In this document: positions 7,916 to 16,171 of the stretch, piece by piece
Layout of the letters: each line of letters opens with the position of its first letter
Numbering within the stretch: the first letter of the stretch is position 1
NCBI GenBank assembly: GCA_015661825.1
Contig: DQVI01000182.1
Location: forward strand, 1-57,197
Direction of reading: 5' to 3'
Source: Novosphingobium capsulatum
GTDB taxonomy: Bacteria > Pseudomonadota > Alphaproteobacteria > Sphingomonadales > Sphingomonadaceae
Length of the DNA stretch: 57,197 nucleotides
Program-made: the position numbers and the translations under genes
Notes under the pieces: model-generated
What the model was told of the DNA's origin: nothing
What the model saw: only the letters and a program-made list of their open reading frames with translations
The model's database searches: none

Positions 7916-9514
7916 TCATGCGGGTCTGGGGTCGCAAGGCATACCCACAGGCAGGCTGAGCGCCACTTTCGCACCACCCTGGGGGTGATTGGATAGCGAG
8001 ATATTCCCTTCGTGCAGTTCGACAATCGAACGGCAGATCGACAGTCCCAGCCCCATACCGCCCGGCTTTGTGGTGAAGAACGGCTCGAATTGCTTGCCGG
8101 CGGACGCCATTGCAAGGCCGGGACCCCGGTCGCGCACGGTGATCTGCGCTTCGCCCTGATCCGCGCGAAGGTCGATCTCGATCAGCTTCTCACCGCGCCT
8201 CATTTCTTCCATTGCCTGAAGGGCGTTGGTGATCAGGTTGAGGAGGAGGTGTTTGAGTAGAATTCGATCACCCATGATCACGACATCGTGGGCGGCATGG
8301 GAGAATATGAGCTTCGCGCCATGCGTGTCTGCGTCCCGATTGGCAAAGGAAACGGTGTCACAGATCAGCGATCGCAGATTGACCGGCGCGGTCTCCCCGC
8401 GCGAACTTCCGACCAGATTGCGCACGCGCTGCATCACCTCATAGACATTGACCACCGCGCTTCTCAGTCCGTCCAATGACGAGCGTACTTCCTCCAGGTC
8501 CGGTTCGTCCCGTTCGAGCCAGCGCATCGCCGAGTTCGAAAAGCTCTGGATCGCCGACAAAGGCTGGTTGATTTCGTGAGCGATTGATGCAGACATCGCA
8601 CCGACCGCCGCACTGCGCTGAACCTTGTCGAGCTCCTTGCGAGTGCCTTCGATCATACTTTCCAGCCGCTTGCGCTGGCGGATATCCAATATGCTTCCAG
8701 GAACGCTCCAAAGGCAACGGTCAGGCGACAAACTGAACGCTATGATGATGTCTATGGCTTCGCCGTTCGCAGCGATTACCTGGGTTTCGGCCTGGAACAT
8801 CTCGCGTCGCTCGTCGATGGCGAGGATGCACTCGAAGAAGCTCTCGTCCGTCTCGGGAAGGAAGTCGCTCAGTCGCTGAAAGAAGGCCTGTCTGGTCGGC
8901 ACCCCCATCATTTCGAGCGCTGTCTCGTTGACGTCCGTGATCTGCACGAGCCTCCGCGTCGCGACGACGAATCCCGGGTTTGCCTCCAGAAAGGCTCGCA
9001 GATCTCTGACGCCACTCGCGCGCACGGCGTCGATGGCGGCCGCGACAGGCGTGAAATCATGTTCCCAGATGGCGATGGCGAGCGAATTGAGTATGCCCTC
9101 ATGACGTCTGCGTTCATGGATGACGCGGGTATCCATGACCTGTCGGTGAAATACCATTCCGGTCGTCACCGCGTTAGCGCCGAGACTGACAATCATTCGA
9201 ACAACTGTATCTAAATCGGCGTTCCTCCCATGGACCGCAGCGAAAGCCAGAAGCGTCAGTCCGGCGCACCCCGCCGACCAGGCGAGAAGATGCGCGCGGT
9301 TCACCCGATCGCAGGCAACGAGGAGCACCAGCACATAGAGAGTCGCGATCGCGCTGCCGAGCGTGGTGAAAGCATCTGCCCAGAAGATCACACCGGCAAG
9401 GCCTACTGCGGCGATCTGGCGAGGTGCCGAATCGATGCCCTGTTCGAAACCATCTGGGGTGATCGCGGCTGAGCCAATTCTGTCTATCGCCCTGTCTGAC
9501 ATGGACGCAATCAT
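7916..9514 (-). CDS. Membrane PAS-domain sensor histidine kinase
   Basis: A 532-residue kinase with three hydrophobic segments near the N-terminus (about residues 34-68, 76-95 and 104-122). A PAS-like sensor region follows (about 140-285, with VQITDVNETALEMMGVPTRQAF). The HisKA helix contains H313 in SASIAHEINQPLSAIQ, and the HATPase_c domain has NLITNALQAM, DRGPGLA and GMGLGLSICRSIVELH. The H-box and overall plan match the FixL/DctB-like class. The PAS has no obvious haem-binding signature. It converges with the receiver-only gene and FixJ-type regulator, its likely partners. The start is uncertain: ATGs at 9514 and 9502 both have weak ribosome binding sites. Confidence 0.85.
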   Translation of the reverse strand: MIASMSDRAIDRIGSAAITPDGFEQGIDSAPRQIAAVGLAGVIFWADAFTTLGSAIATLYVLVLLVACDRVNRAHLLAWSAGCAGLTLLAFAAVHGRNADLDTVVRMIVSLGANAVTTGMVFHRQVMDTRVIHERRRHEGILNSLAIAIWEHDFTPVAAAIDAVRASGVRDLRAFLEANPGFVVATRRLVQITDVNETALEMMGVPTRQAFFQRLSDFLPETDESFFECILAIDERREMFQAETQVIAANGEAIDIIIAFSLSPDRCLWSVPGSILDIRQRKRLESMIEGTRKELDKVQRSAAVGAMSASIAHEINQPLSAIQSFSNSAMRWLERDEPDLEEVRSSLDGLRSAVVNVYEVMQRVRNLVGSSRGETAPVNLRSLICDTVSFANRDADTHGAKLIFSHAAHDVVIMGDRILLKHLLLNLITNALQAMEEMRRGEKLIEIDLRADQGEAQITVRDRGPGLAMASAGKQFEPFFTTKPGGMGLGLSICRSIVELHEGNISLSNHPQGGAKVALSLPVGMPCDPRPA

Positions 9515-9830
9515 GACGATCGCGCCAATTTGGTGCTAGCCCAAGCCGAGCGAGGATTTTCACACGGGCGAGGGGGGGAAATGCACCCCGATCGAGGAAT
9601 GAGATGCGCCGCGCAAAGCCGGACGCTTACAGCCGACGCCGTGGTGGTGGCGCAAAAGACCCACCAAATCGACCCGAAGGACTTTTGGGGCGGGCTCTAA
9701 GTCCCTAAAAGTGGCTGTTGACGCGCACACCCTACGCGGCTGTCAATTGTGAACGGGCGACATCTTTTGGTAATCTGATTCCACGCGCTGAGCATATCGA
9801 ATGAGGGTGAAAACGGAAAATTTACCGCCA
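9515..9830. other. Intergenic region with a 10-bp hairpin
   Basis: This 316-bp gap has no gene. It contains an inverted repeat ACTTTTGGGG (9681-9690) and CCCTAAAAGT (9703-9712), ten pairs with one G-U wobble and a 12-nt loop, overlapping the second copy of the 22-bp repeat. It should also hold the kinase promoter and the 3' end of the YaiI-type gene. Confidence 0.4.
9680..9701. repeat. 22-bp dispersed repeat, copy 2
   Basis: It is identical to 76-97 at 20 of 22 positions and in the same orientation. Here it lies in non-coding DNA and forms the left arm and loop of a hairpin. Together the copies bracket about 9.6 kb that contains the hydrolase operon and the signalling block. Confidence 0.5.
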
Positions 9831-10283
9831 TCAGCTCCGTTTCCGCAGTCTGGTCAACGCCTGATCGAGCGCGGAGAGAAAGCGCGAACGATCAGTCTTG
9901 CTGAAAGGGGCAGGCCCTCCTACCTGGTCACCGCCAGCGCGCAGATCGGACATGATGGCCCGCATGGTGATGGCACTACCGATCGAGGCGCTCGTAAAAG
10001 GGATGCCGTTCGGCGCGATCACCGTTGCCCCCAATTTCAGGCAGCGGTCGGCCAGCAGGATGTCTGCGGTGATAACAACCGTACCAGCGATGGTGTTCTC
10101 CACGATCCAGTCATCGGCTGCGTCGAACGCGTCGCTCACGACCTTGCGCGATATCAGCGGATCGCGCGGCACGCGGATCGGGCTGTTGCTGACCACAACG
10201 ACCGGTATCTTGTAGCGGATTGCAACCTTGTAGGTTTCATCTTTCACCGGGCAGGCGTCGGCATCGATCAGAATCTGCATCAT
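9831..10283 (-). CDS. YaiI/YqxD family protein (DUF188)
   Basis: A 150-residue protein of the UPF0178/DUF188 family, a PIN-like fold. It begins with the conserved ILIDADACPVKDE. The VVVSNSPIRVP, VVITADILLADRCLKLGA and FSKTDRSRFLSALDQAL segments are also family signatures, and the acidic residues resemble the metal-binding residues of nucleases. The function is not established. Two adjacent ATGs (10283 and 10280) could be the start; neither has a strong ribosome binding site. It is isolated, with non-coding gaps on both sides. Confidence 0.85.
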   Translation of the reverse strand: MMQILIDADACPVKDETYKVAIRYKIPVVVVSNSPIRVPRDPLISRKVVSDAFDAADDWIVENTIAGTVVITADILLADRCLKLGATVIAPNGIPFTSASIGSAITMRAIMSDLRAGGDQVGGPAPFSKTDRSRFLSALDQALTRLRKRS

Positions 10284-10605
10284 GATGTGCCATAGCGCCA
10301 CTATGCTTGAAAGGCGACGGCGCTTGCCTTCAAGTCCCCAACCATCGCATGCCGATGCCACGCCAAGCCCTGCAGCATCAGCGTCCGCTTTCAGAACGGG
10401 ATAATTCAGCCTGGAACTGCGGTCCCGGAGCCAGCCCGGACATTGCGCGCCGGCACGCGCGGGCGACGCTGCAGTGGGCCTGCTTCATGGCGTCGTATCG
10501 AATGCCGCGTTGAGATAGGCGGCGATAGTCCGTTCTTAAGCCATCGGTTACAATATGGCGGTGTTTTTTTTAGTCATGCCAGTCCTCGTGCAGTAAATGC
10601 CCCTG

Positions 10606-11937
10606 TCACAGCATCCCATATGTCACAACATCATATACCAGCCACAAGTTGGCCAGCGAGATGACCGCGAGGATCAGCCATGCGCAGGCGGCATGAAGGC
10701 GGGATGTGGCCAATCCCCCCATGATCGCCGGATCGCGACTGGCGCGAACCAGCGGCCAGATTGCGAAAGGAAGCTGCAAGGAAAGCACCATCTGGCTGGC
10801 AACCAGCATGCCGCCCACGGCGTGATCGCCCAGCAGGATCGCCCCTGCCATGGCCGGGACGATGGCGATCAGGCGCGTGATCATCCGCCTTTGCCACAGC
10901 GGGATCTTGAGTTGAAGAAAGCCTTCCAGCACGATCTGGCCGGCCAGCGTGCCGGTGAAGGTGCTGCTTTGCCCGGATGCCAGCAGGGCGATCCCGAAAA
11001 ACAGCGCTGCGGCTGCCGTGCCGGTGATCGGCGAGAGCAGCCGATAGGCATCGTCGATCCCCGCAACCTGGGTATGACCGGTCATGTGGAAGGCACCTGC
11101 TCCCAGCGTCAGGATCGCCCCATTGATCACCATTGCCAGTAGCAGCGCGATGGCCGACCCCATGTTGGCATCGCGGATCGCCCGGCGTTTGCCGGTCTCT
11201 CCGGGCGCGGGCGCCGCGCATTGCACGATGCTGGAATGGAGGTAGAGGTTGTGCGGCATCACTGTCGCCCCCACGATCCCCACCGCCAGCGCCAGAGCGC
11301 CCGGTTGCGCGAGGCGCTTGAGATCGGGCGCCAGCCCGGCCATCAGCGCCGCGCCATCGGGCGGCACGATCAGCAGTTCGATCAGGAAACACAGGGCGAT
11401 CGTTCCGACCAGGGCGGCGACAATCGCTTCCATCCGGCGAAAGCCGCGTCCTTCCAGACCGAGCACGATCAGCGTATCGCCCGCGGTCAGGACGATGCCT
11501 GCCCATAACGGAAGTCCAAGCAGCAGTTGAATGGCCAGTGCGCCGCCCAGCACCTCGGCCACATCGGTTGCCACAATGGCCAGTTCGGCCAGCAGCCAGA
11601 GCGCAACATTCGCAGTGGTGCCATAGCGATGCCGGCATGCCTGGGCGAGATCGAGCCCCGAGGCGATCCCCAGCCGCAGCGCCAGCGATTGCAGGACAAT
11701 GGCAGCAAGGCTCGCCGCGACCAGCACGAAAAGCAGATCGAAACCGAAGGCCGAACCCGCTGCAATGTCGGTCGCCCAATTGCCGGGGTCCATATAGCCG
11801 ACCGCGACCAGCAGGCCGGGCACCAGCACGCCTGCCATGCGGCGCAGAAAAGAGCGGTGGCCTCTGCGGATGATCCGGCGAGGAGCCGCGAAATCGTGGA
11901 GAGGCAGTGCCGTTCCGGGAACGAAAACCATCGTCAT
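10606..11937 (-). CDS. mntH: Nramp-family divalent metal (Mn2+/Fe2+) transporter
   Basis: A 443-residue polytopic membrane protein with the Nramp signatures: DPGNWATDI in the first transmembrane helix and MPHNLYLHS in the sixth. These unwound segments supply the metal-binding Asp, Asn and Met residues. About eleven hydrophobic helices can be traced, as expected for proton-coupled Mn2+/Fe2+ importers. The reading frame is open to 11988; I chose the ATG at 11937, but ATGs at 11931 and 11958 are possible because none has a clear ribosome binding site. A strong terminator hairpin lies just upstream at 12004-12037, so it is probably transcribed separately from the dehydrogenase genes. Confidence 0.88.
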   Translation of the reverse strand: MTMVFVPGTALPLHDFAAPRRIIRRGHRSFLRRMAGVLVPGLLVAVGYMDPGNWATDIAAGSAFGFDLLFVLVAASLAAIVLQSLALRLGIASGLDLAQACRHRYGTTANVALWLLAELAIVATDVAEVLGGALAIQLLLGLPLWAGIVLTAGDTLIVLGLEGRGFRRMEAIVAALVGTIALCFLIELLIVPPDGAALMAGLAPDLKRLAQPGALALAVGIVGATVMPHNLYLHSSIVQCAAPAPGETGKRRAIRDANMGSAIALLLAMVINGAILTLGAGAFHMTGHTQVAGIDDAYRLLSPITGTAAAALFFGIALLASGQSSTFTGTLAGQIVLEGFLQLKIPLWQRRMITRLIAIVPAMAGAILLGDHAVGGMLVASQMVLSLQLPFAIWPLVRASRDPAIMGGLATSRLHAACAWLILAVISLANLWLVYDVVTYGML

Positions 11938-12003
11938 CTCGCTTTCAGGGGGCCGCATCGGTCGGGGCAGGCATTGCCGCGGCGGCATTGTGGCGGCAGC
12001 AGT

Positions 12004-12037
12004 CCTGCCCCCTGCTGCGACGCCAGCAAGGGGCAGG
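12004..12037 (-). terminator. Terminator hairpin after the dehydrogenase pair
   Basis: A 14-bp stem with one mismatch (12004-12017 pairing with 12024-12037) and a 6-nt loop begins 7 nt beyond the stop codon of the distal alcohol dehydrogenase on the minus strand. There is no long U-run. It probably ends the sigma-54-controlled operon and separates it from mntH. Confidence 0.65.
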
Positions 12038-12043
12038 ATCAGT

Positions 12044-13120
12044 TCAGGCAGCCAGATCGATCAGGATCTTGAGATTGGTGCCTGCCGGATCGAGCAGCGC
12101 CTCGAACCCTTCCTTCACCGCCGTATCGAGCGTGATCTTGTTGGTGATCGCCCTGCTGGCGGGCAAGGCGCCGGTGGCGATCAGATTGATCACACGCGGC
12201 CAATACCAGGTCGGATAAGCCCATGAGCCACGCAGTTCGATATCCTTGAAGGTCACGCTGAACCAGTCGAGCGGGTTTTCGTGCGGGTGCAGGCCGGTCT
12301 GCACCACCACGCCCTGCTTGCGCACCGCATCGACGCAAGCCTTGAGGGCATGCTCATTGCCCACGCACTCGATGGCGACATCGCAGCCGACCTTGCCTTC
12401 GGTCTGGTCGCGGACCACATCGCCGACATTCTGCCGCCTGGGGTTGACGGGAATGACACCGGAAACGGCTTTTTCGGCAAAGGCCAGACGGGCATCGTTC
12501 AGGTCTGAAACGAACAGCCGCGTCGCCCCCGCCGCACGCGCGGCCAGCAGGGTGAGCAGGCCGATCGGCCCTGCGCCCGTCACCAGCACGCTGTTGCCAG
12601 AACTGACTCCGCCGCGATCACAGGCATAGACGGCCACCGCCGTCGGCTCGACCAGCGCGGCTTCTTCGTCGCTGAGACTGTCGGGGATCTTGGCGACATT
12701 GTATTCGTGGACGATGGCCGCCTCGGACATGCCGCCCCATTGCCAGGACAGGCCCGCAAGCGCGAGCTGGTCGCTCAGATGGAACAGGCCCCGCTCGGCG
12801 TAATAGTCGCCCACGCGCGGCATGATCAGCGGCTGGATCGAAACGCGGTCGCCCACGGCAATGGTGGTCACACCTTCGCCGATGGCCTCGACCGTACCGC
12901 CGAATTCATGGCCCAGGATCTGCGGCCCGCGTGCCTTGGTGAAAGGATGCGGCTCGTTGCCGGGGATGAAGATCGGACCGGATGCATATTCGTGAAGGTC
13001 TGTGCCGCAAATGCCGACATAGCGGTTGCGAACCAGAACCTGGCCGGGACCAGGGTTTTGCGGTGCCTGGATGTCTTCCAGTCTCAGGTCACGCGCGGCG
13101 TGGAAGCGCAAGGCTTTCAT
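12044..13120 (-). CDS. Zinc-dependent 2,3-butanediol dehydrogenase-like alcohol dehydrogenase, copy A
   Basis: A 358-residue medium-chain dehydrogenase. The catalytic zinc ligands lie in GICGTDLHEY (C38) and LGHEFGG, and the NAD-binding Rossmann motif is TGAGPIGLL (about residue 180). The segment after PLIMPRVGDYYAERGLFHLS lacks the four-cysteine structural zinc site, as in one branch of butanediol dehydrogenases. It should oxidise a secondary alcohol or vicinal diol to a ketone. It is 88% identical (315 of 358 positions by eye) to the gene immediately upstream, from which 31 nt separate it. Differences cluster around residues 13-65 and 210-235, near the substrate pocket lobe and the Rossmann half, so the substrate range may differ. 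Confidence 0.87.
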   Translation of the reverse strand: MKALRFHAARDLRLEDIQAPQNPGPGQVLVRNRYVGICGTDLHEYASGPIFIPGNEPHPFTKARGPQILGHEFGGTVEAIGEGVTTIAVGDRVSIQPLIMPRVGDYYAERGLFHLSDQLALAGLSWQWGGMSEAAIVHEYNVAKIPDSLSDEEAALVEPTAVAVYACDRGGVSSGNSVLVTGAGPIGLLTLLAARAAGATRLFVSDLNDARLAFAEKAVSGVIPVNPRRQNVGDVVRDQTEGKVGCDVAIECVGNEHALKACVDAVRKQGVVVQTGLHPHENPLDWFSVTFKDIELRGSWAYPTWYWPRVINLIATGALPASRAITNKITLDTAVKEGFEALLDPAGTNLKILIDLAA

Positions 13121-13151
13121 GATGGTCTCTCCTCGGGGATTGCCGACAGGC

Positions 13152-14228
13152 TCAGGCGGCCAGGTCGATCAGGATCTTGAGATTGGTGCCTGCCGGATCG
13201 AGCAGGGCCTCGAAGCCATCCTTCACCGCCGTATCGAGGGTGATGATGTTGGTGACGGCACGGCTGGCAGGAAGCGCCCCGCTGGCGATCAGGTTCATCA
13301 CGCGCGGCCAGTACCAGGTGGGATAGCACCATGATCCGCGCACCTCGATGTCCTTGAAGGTGACACTGAACCAGTCGAGCGGGTTTTCGTGCGGGTGCAG
13401 GCCGGTCTGCACCACCACGCCCTGCTTGCGCACCGCATCGACACAGGCCTTGAGCGCATGTTCATTGCCCACGCATTCGATGGCGACATCGCAGCCGACT
13501 TTGCCCTCGGTCTGGTCGCGGACCACATCGCCGACATTCTCGCGTTTGGGATTGATGGAAACAACGCCGGGCACCGCTGCCTGGGCCAGTTTCAGGCGCG
13601 CATCGTTGAGGTCCGAAACGAACAGGGTCGTTGCCCCGGCAGCGCGTGCGGCCAGCAGGGTGAGCAACCCGATCGGCCCGGCCCCTGTCACCAGCACGCT
13701 GGCGCCCGCGCGGATGCCGCCGCGATCGCAGGCATAGACGGCCACTGCGGTCGGTTCGACCAGCGCGGCTTCCTGGTCGGTCAGGCTCTCGGGCACTTTG
13801 GCGACATTGTATTCATGAAGGATCGCTTCTTCCGCCATGCCGCCCCATTGCCAGGACAGGCCGGTGACGGCGATCTGGTCGCTCAGATGGAACAGGCCCC
13901 GCTCGGCGTAATAGTCGCCCACGCGCGGCATGATCAGCGGCTGGATCGAAACGCGATCTCCGACTGCCACGGTCGTCACGCCTTCGCCGATGGCCTCGAC
14001 CGTGCCGCCGAATTCATGGCCCAGGATCTGGGGGCCGTGGGATTTGGTGAAAGGGTGCGGCGCGCTGCTGGGAATGAAGATCGGGCCGGATGCGTATTCG
14101 TGAAGATCCGTCCCGCAGATGCCGACATAGCGGTTGCGAACACGGACCTGGCCGGGGCCGGGGTTCTGGGGCGCTTTCACGCTCTCGATCCTCAGATCGC
14201 GCGCGGCATGGAAACGCAGGGCTTTCAT
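13152..14228 (-). CDS. Zinc-dependent 2,3-butanediol dehydrogenase-like alcohol dehydrogenase, copy B
   Basis: A 358-residue tandem paralogue of the downstream gene with the same motifs: catalytic Cys38 in GICGTD, LGHEFGG and the TGAGPIGLL nucleotide-binding loop. The two share a fully identical block (roughly residues 239-284, VRDQTEGKVGC through SVTFKDIE), which suggests recent duplication or gene conversion. The ATG at 14228 has AAAGGAGAGG upstream. It lies downstream of the flavoprotein monooxygenase, but a strong intrinsic terminator sits between the two genes. As a secondary-alcohol dehydrogenase it could make the ketone substrate for that monooxygenase (inference). Confidence 0.87.
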   Translation of the reverse strand: MKALRFHAARDLRIESVKAPQNPGPGQVRVRNRYVGICGTDLHEYASGPIFIPSSAPHPFTKSHGPQILGHEFGGTVEAIGEGVTTVAVGDRVSIQPLIMPRVGDYYAERGLFHLSDQIAVTGLSWQWGGMAEEAILHEYNVAKVPESLTDQEAALVEPTAVAVYACDRGGIRAGASVLVTGAGPIGLLTLLAARAAGATTLFVSDLNDARLKLAQAAVPGVVSINPKRENVGDVVRDQTEGKVGCDVAIECVGNEHALKACVDAVRKQGVVVQTGLHPHENPLDWFSVTFKDIEVRGSWCYPTWYWPRVMNLIASGALPASRAVTNIITLDTAVKDGFEALLDPAGTNLKILIDLAA

Positions 14229-14269
14229 GAACCTCTCCTTTTTTGCCTTGGGGCTTTGTTGTTTTCTGG

Positions 14270-14309
14270 AAAAAAAAGGCGCGGGGCGCGTCGTAACGCC
14301 CCCCGCGCC
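14270..14309 (-). terminator. Intrinsic terminator between the monooxygenase and dehydrogenase genes
   Basis: Read on the minus strand, a GC-rich stem (14297-14309 pairing with 14278-14288, with a 2-nt bulge and a loop of about 8 nt) is followed at once by eight T residues (14277-14270). This is a textbook Rho-independent terminator. It lies 10 nt after the monooxygenase stop codon and only 41 nt before the dehydrogenase B start, inside what otherwise looks like one operon. It should reduce dehydrogenase expression from the upstream promoter unless there is readthrough. Confidence 0.82.
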
Positions 14310-14319
14310 AGCACCTGTG

Positions 14320-16146
14320 TCAGCTCAGGTGATGGACCTGTTGCAGGCCGTAGACCGGGGTGGGGATCCCCTCCATCCGCGCCTTGAGCTGAAGCGCGAG
14401 ATAGAGCGAATAGTGGCGCGACTGGTGCAGGTTGCCGCCATGGAACCACAGGTTCTGCTGCTGGGTGGGCTTCCACATGTTGCGTTCCTCGCCCTCCCAG
14501 GGGCCGGGGTCCTTGGGCGTGTCGGAGCCCAGTCCCCAGACCTTGCCGACCTTGTCGGCCACCTCCTGGCTGATGAGATCGGCGGCCCAGCCGTTCATCG
14601 AGCCATAGCCGGTGGCATAGACGATCAGGTCTGCGGGAAGCTCGGTGCCATCGGCAAAGCGCACGCCGGTCTGGGTGATGCAGTCGATTTCCACCCCGCT
14701 TTTCAGCTTGATCGAGCCGTCGATCACCAGATCGCTGGCGCCCACATCGATGTAATAGCCCGAACCGCGCCGCAGATATTTGAGGAACAGCCCGCTGCCG
14801 TCCGCGCCGAAATCGAGCATGAAACCGGCCTTGCGCAGCGCATCGTAGAAGGCCGCATCCTTGCGCTGGATCCGCTCATAGAGCGGGATATGGAATTCGG
14901 GCATCACCTTGTAGGGGATCGAGGCAAAGGTCAGGTCGGCCTTGCGCGTGGTGACCCCGTTGGCCAGGGCCCGTTCCGAATAGAGATCGCCCAGCACTTC
15001 TTCGGTCATCGTGTCGGAACGCAGGATATGCGTGCTGGAGCGCTGCACCATCGTCACATCCGCGCCCGCTTCCCACAGGGCGGCGCAAATGTCGTGGGCC
15101 GAGTTGTTCGCCCCGATCACCACCACCTTCTTGCCGGCATAGGCATCCGGGCCGGGATGCTTCGAGCTGTGGTGCTGCTCGCCCAGAAAGGTTTCGGCGC
15201 CGGGAATCCGGGGAATGTTCGGCTTGCCCGACATGCCCGTGGCCAGCACCAGCTGGGTGGGGTGCAGGGTGATTTCCTTGCCGTCGCGAATGACGGTGAC
15301 GCTCCAGCGCCCGGCTTCCTCGTCGAAGGCGGCCTTGCAGGCCAGGGTCTTCGACCAGTAATTCACCTCCATCACCTTCGTGTACATTTCCAGCCAGTCG
15401 CCGATCTTGTCCTTGGGCGCGAAGACGGGCCAGTTCTTGGGGAAATCGAGGTAGGGGAGGTGATCGTACCAGACCGGATCATGCAGGCAGAGCGACTTGT
15501 AGCGGCCGCGCCACTGGTCGCCGGGGCGGTCGTGGCTGTCGATCACGATATGCGAGACGCCCAGCTGCCGCATGCGCGCGCCCAGCGCGATGCCACCCTG
15601 TCCGCCACCGATGATCAGCACATAGGGCTGCTCGGTGATGCCCAGCGTGGCAGCTTCATCGGCCTTGCGCTCGGGCCAGCTCTTGCGGCCGCGAACCACG
15701 CCGTGTTCGGCGCCCATGATGCGGGTGGGGCCGCTGTGTTCCTCGTGGCCCTTGAGCTCCACGAGCGTGGTCAGGAACGTCCAGGCCTTGCCCTCGCGCA
15801 GGCGCACCACGGCTTCGCCGCGCCCATGGCCGGTTTCCAGCGAGAGCCAGGCGGTGATGATGCCATCGGCCTCGGTGGGCTCCTGGGCAATGGCAAAATG
15901 CACCGCGTCCAGGTGCGGCAATGTGGCCGTGAGCATGTCGGCGATGCCCTCGGGGTTTTCGACCGTTTTCAGGTTCCAGGTGAAGGCGATCAGGTCGCGC
16001 CAGAAGCTGGTCGTCGCAAAGAGGCTGGAGGCCGCGAGCGCATCTTTCGCGGCCAGCGCCGCATTGAGGTCGTCGACCCACCGGGTGGTCTCAAAGCGCG
16101 CGGTGCTGACCATCTGGTCGGGGGACAGCTTGCTCATATCGTTCAT
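14320..16146 (-). CDS. FAD/NAD(P)H-dependent monooxygenase, FMO/BVMO-like, with N-terminal extension
   Basis: A 608-residue flavoprotein. Residues 1 to about 160 form an extension that looks like an NTF2/SnoaL-type domain. The FAD motif YVLIIGGGQGG follows (G180-G185), then GDQWRGRY, and a second Rossmann motif VVVIGANNSAHD for NAD(P)H. Between them lies FLGEQHHSSKHP, which matches the FxGxxxHxxxW(P/D) fingerprint of Baeyer-Villiger monooxygenases except that His replaces Trp. ATATGYG (IVYATGYG) near the C-terminus is also typical of FMOs. It probably oxygenates a ketone or similar substrate. Two adjacent ATGs follow CAGGAG; 16146 gives the better spacing. It is co-transcribed with the SDR 25 nt upstream. 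Confidence 0.82.
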   Translation of the reverse strand: MNDMSKLSPDQMVSTARFETTRWVDDLNAALAAKDALAASSLFATTSFWRDLIAFTWNLKTVENPEGIADMLTATLPHLDAVHFAIAQEPTEADGIITAWLSLETGHGRGEAVVRLREGKAWTFLTTLVELKGHEEHSGPTRIMGAEHGVVRGRKSWPERKADEAATLGITEQPYVLIIGGGQGGIALGARMRQLGVSHIVIDSHDRPGDQWRGRYKSLCLHDPVWYDHLPYLDFPKNWPVFAPKDKIGDWLEMYTKVMEVNYWSKTLACKAAFDEEAGRWSVTVIRDGKEITLHPTQLVLATGMSGKPNIPRIPGAETFLGEQHHSSKHPGPDAYAGKKVVVIGANNSAHDICAALWEAGADVTMVQRSSTHILRSDTMTEEVLGDLYSERALANGVTTRKADLTFASIPYKVMPEFHIPLYERIQRKDAAFYDALRKAGFMLDFGADGSGLFLKYLRRGSGYYIDVGASDLVIDGSIKLKSGVEIDCITQTGVRFADGTELPADLIVYATGYGSMNGWAADLISQEVADKVGKVWGLGSDTPKDPGPWEGEERNMWKPTQQQNLWFHGGNLHQSRHYSLYLALQLKARMEGIPTPVYGLQQVHHLS

Positions 16147-16171
16147 CATCTCTCTCCTGTTCTGATGGGGG

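Noticed and set aside
12044..14228. Absence of the four-cysteine structural zinc site in both alcohol dehydrogenases
   Set aside because: At first it looked like a loss of function, but the segment GDYYAERGLFHLS replaces it in a known branch of butanediol dehydrogenase-like proteins, so it is not unusual.
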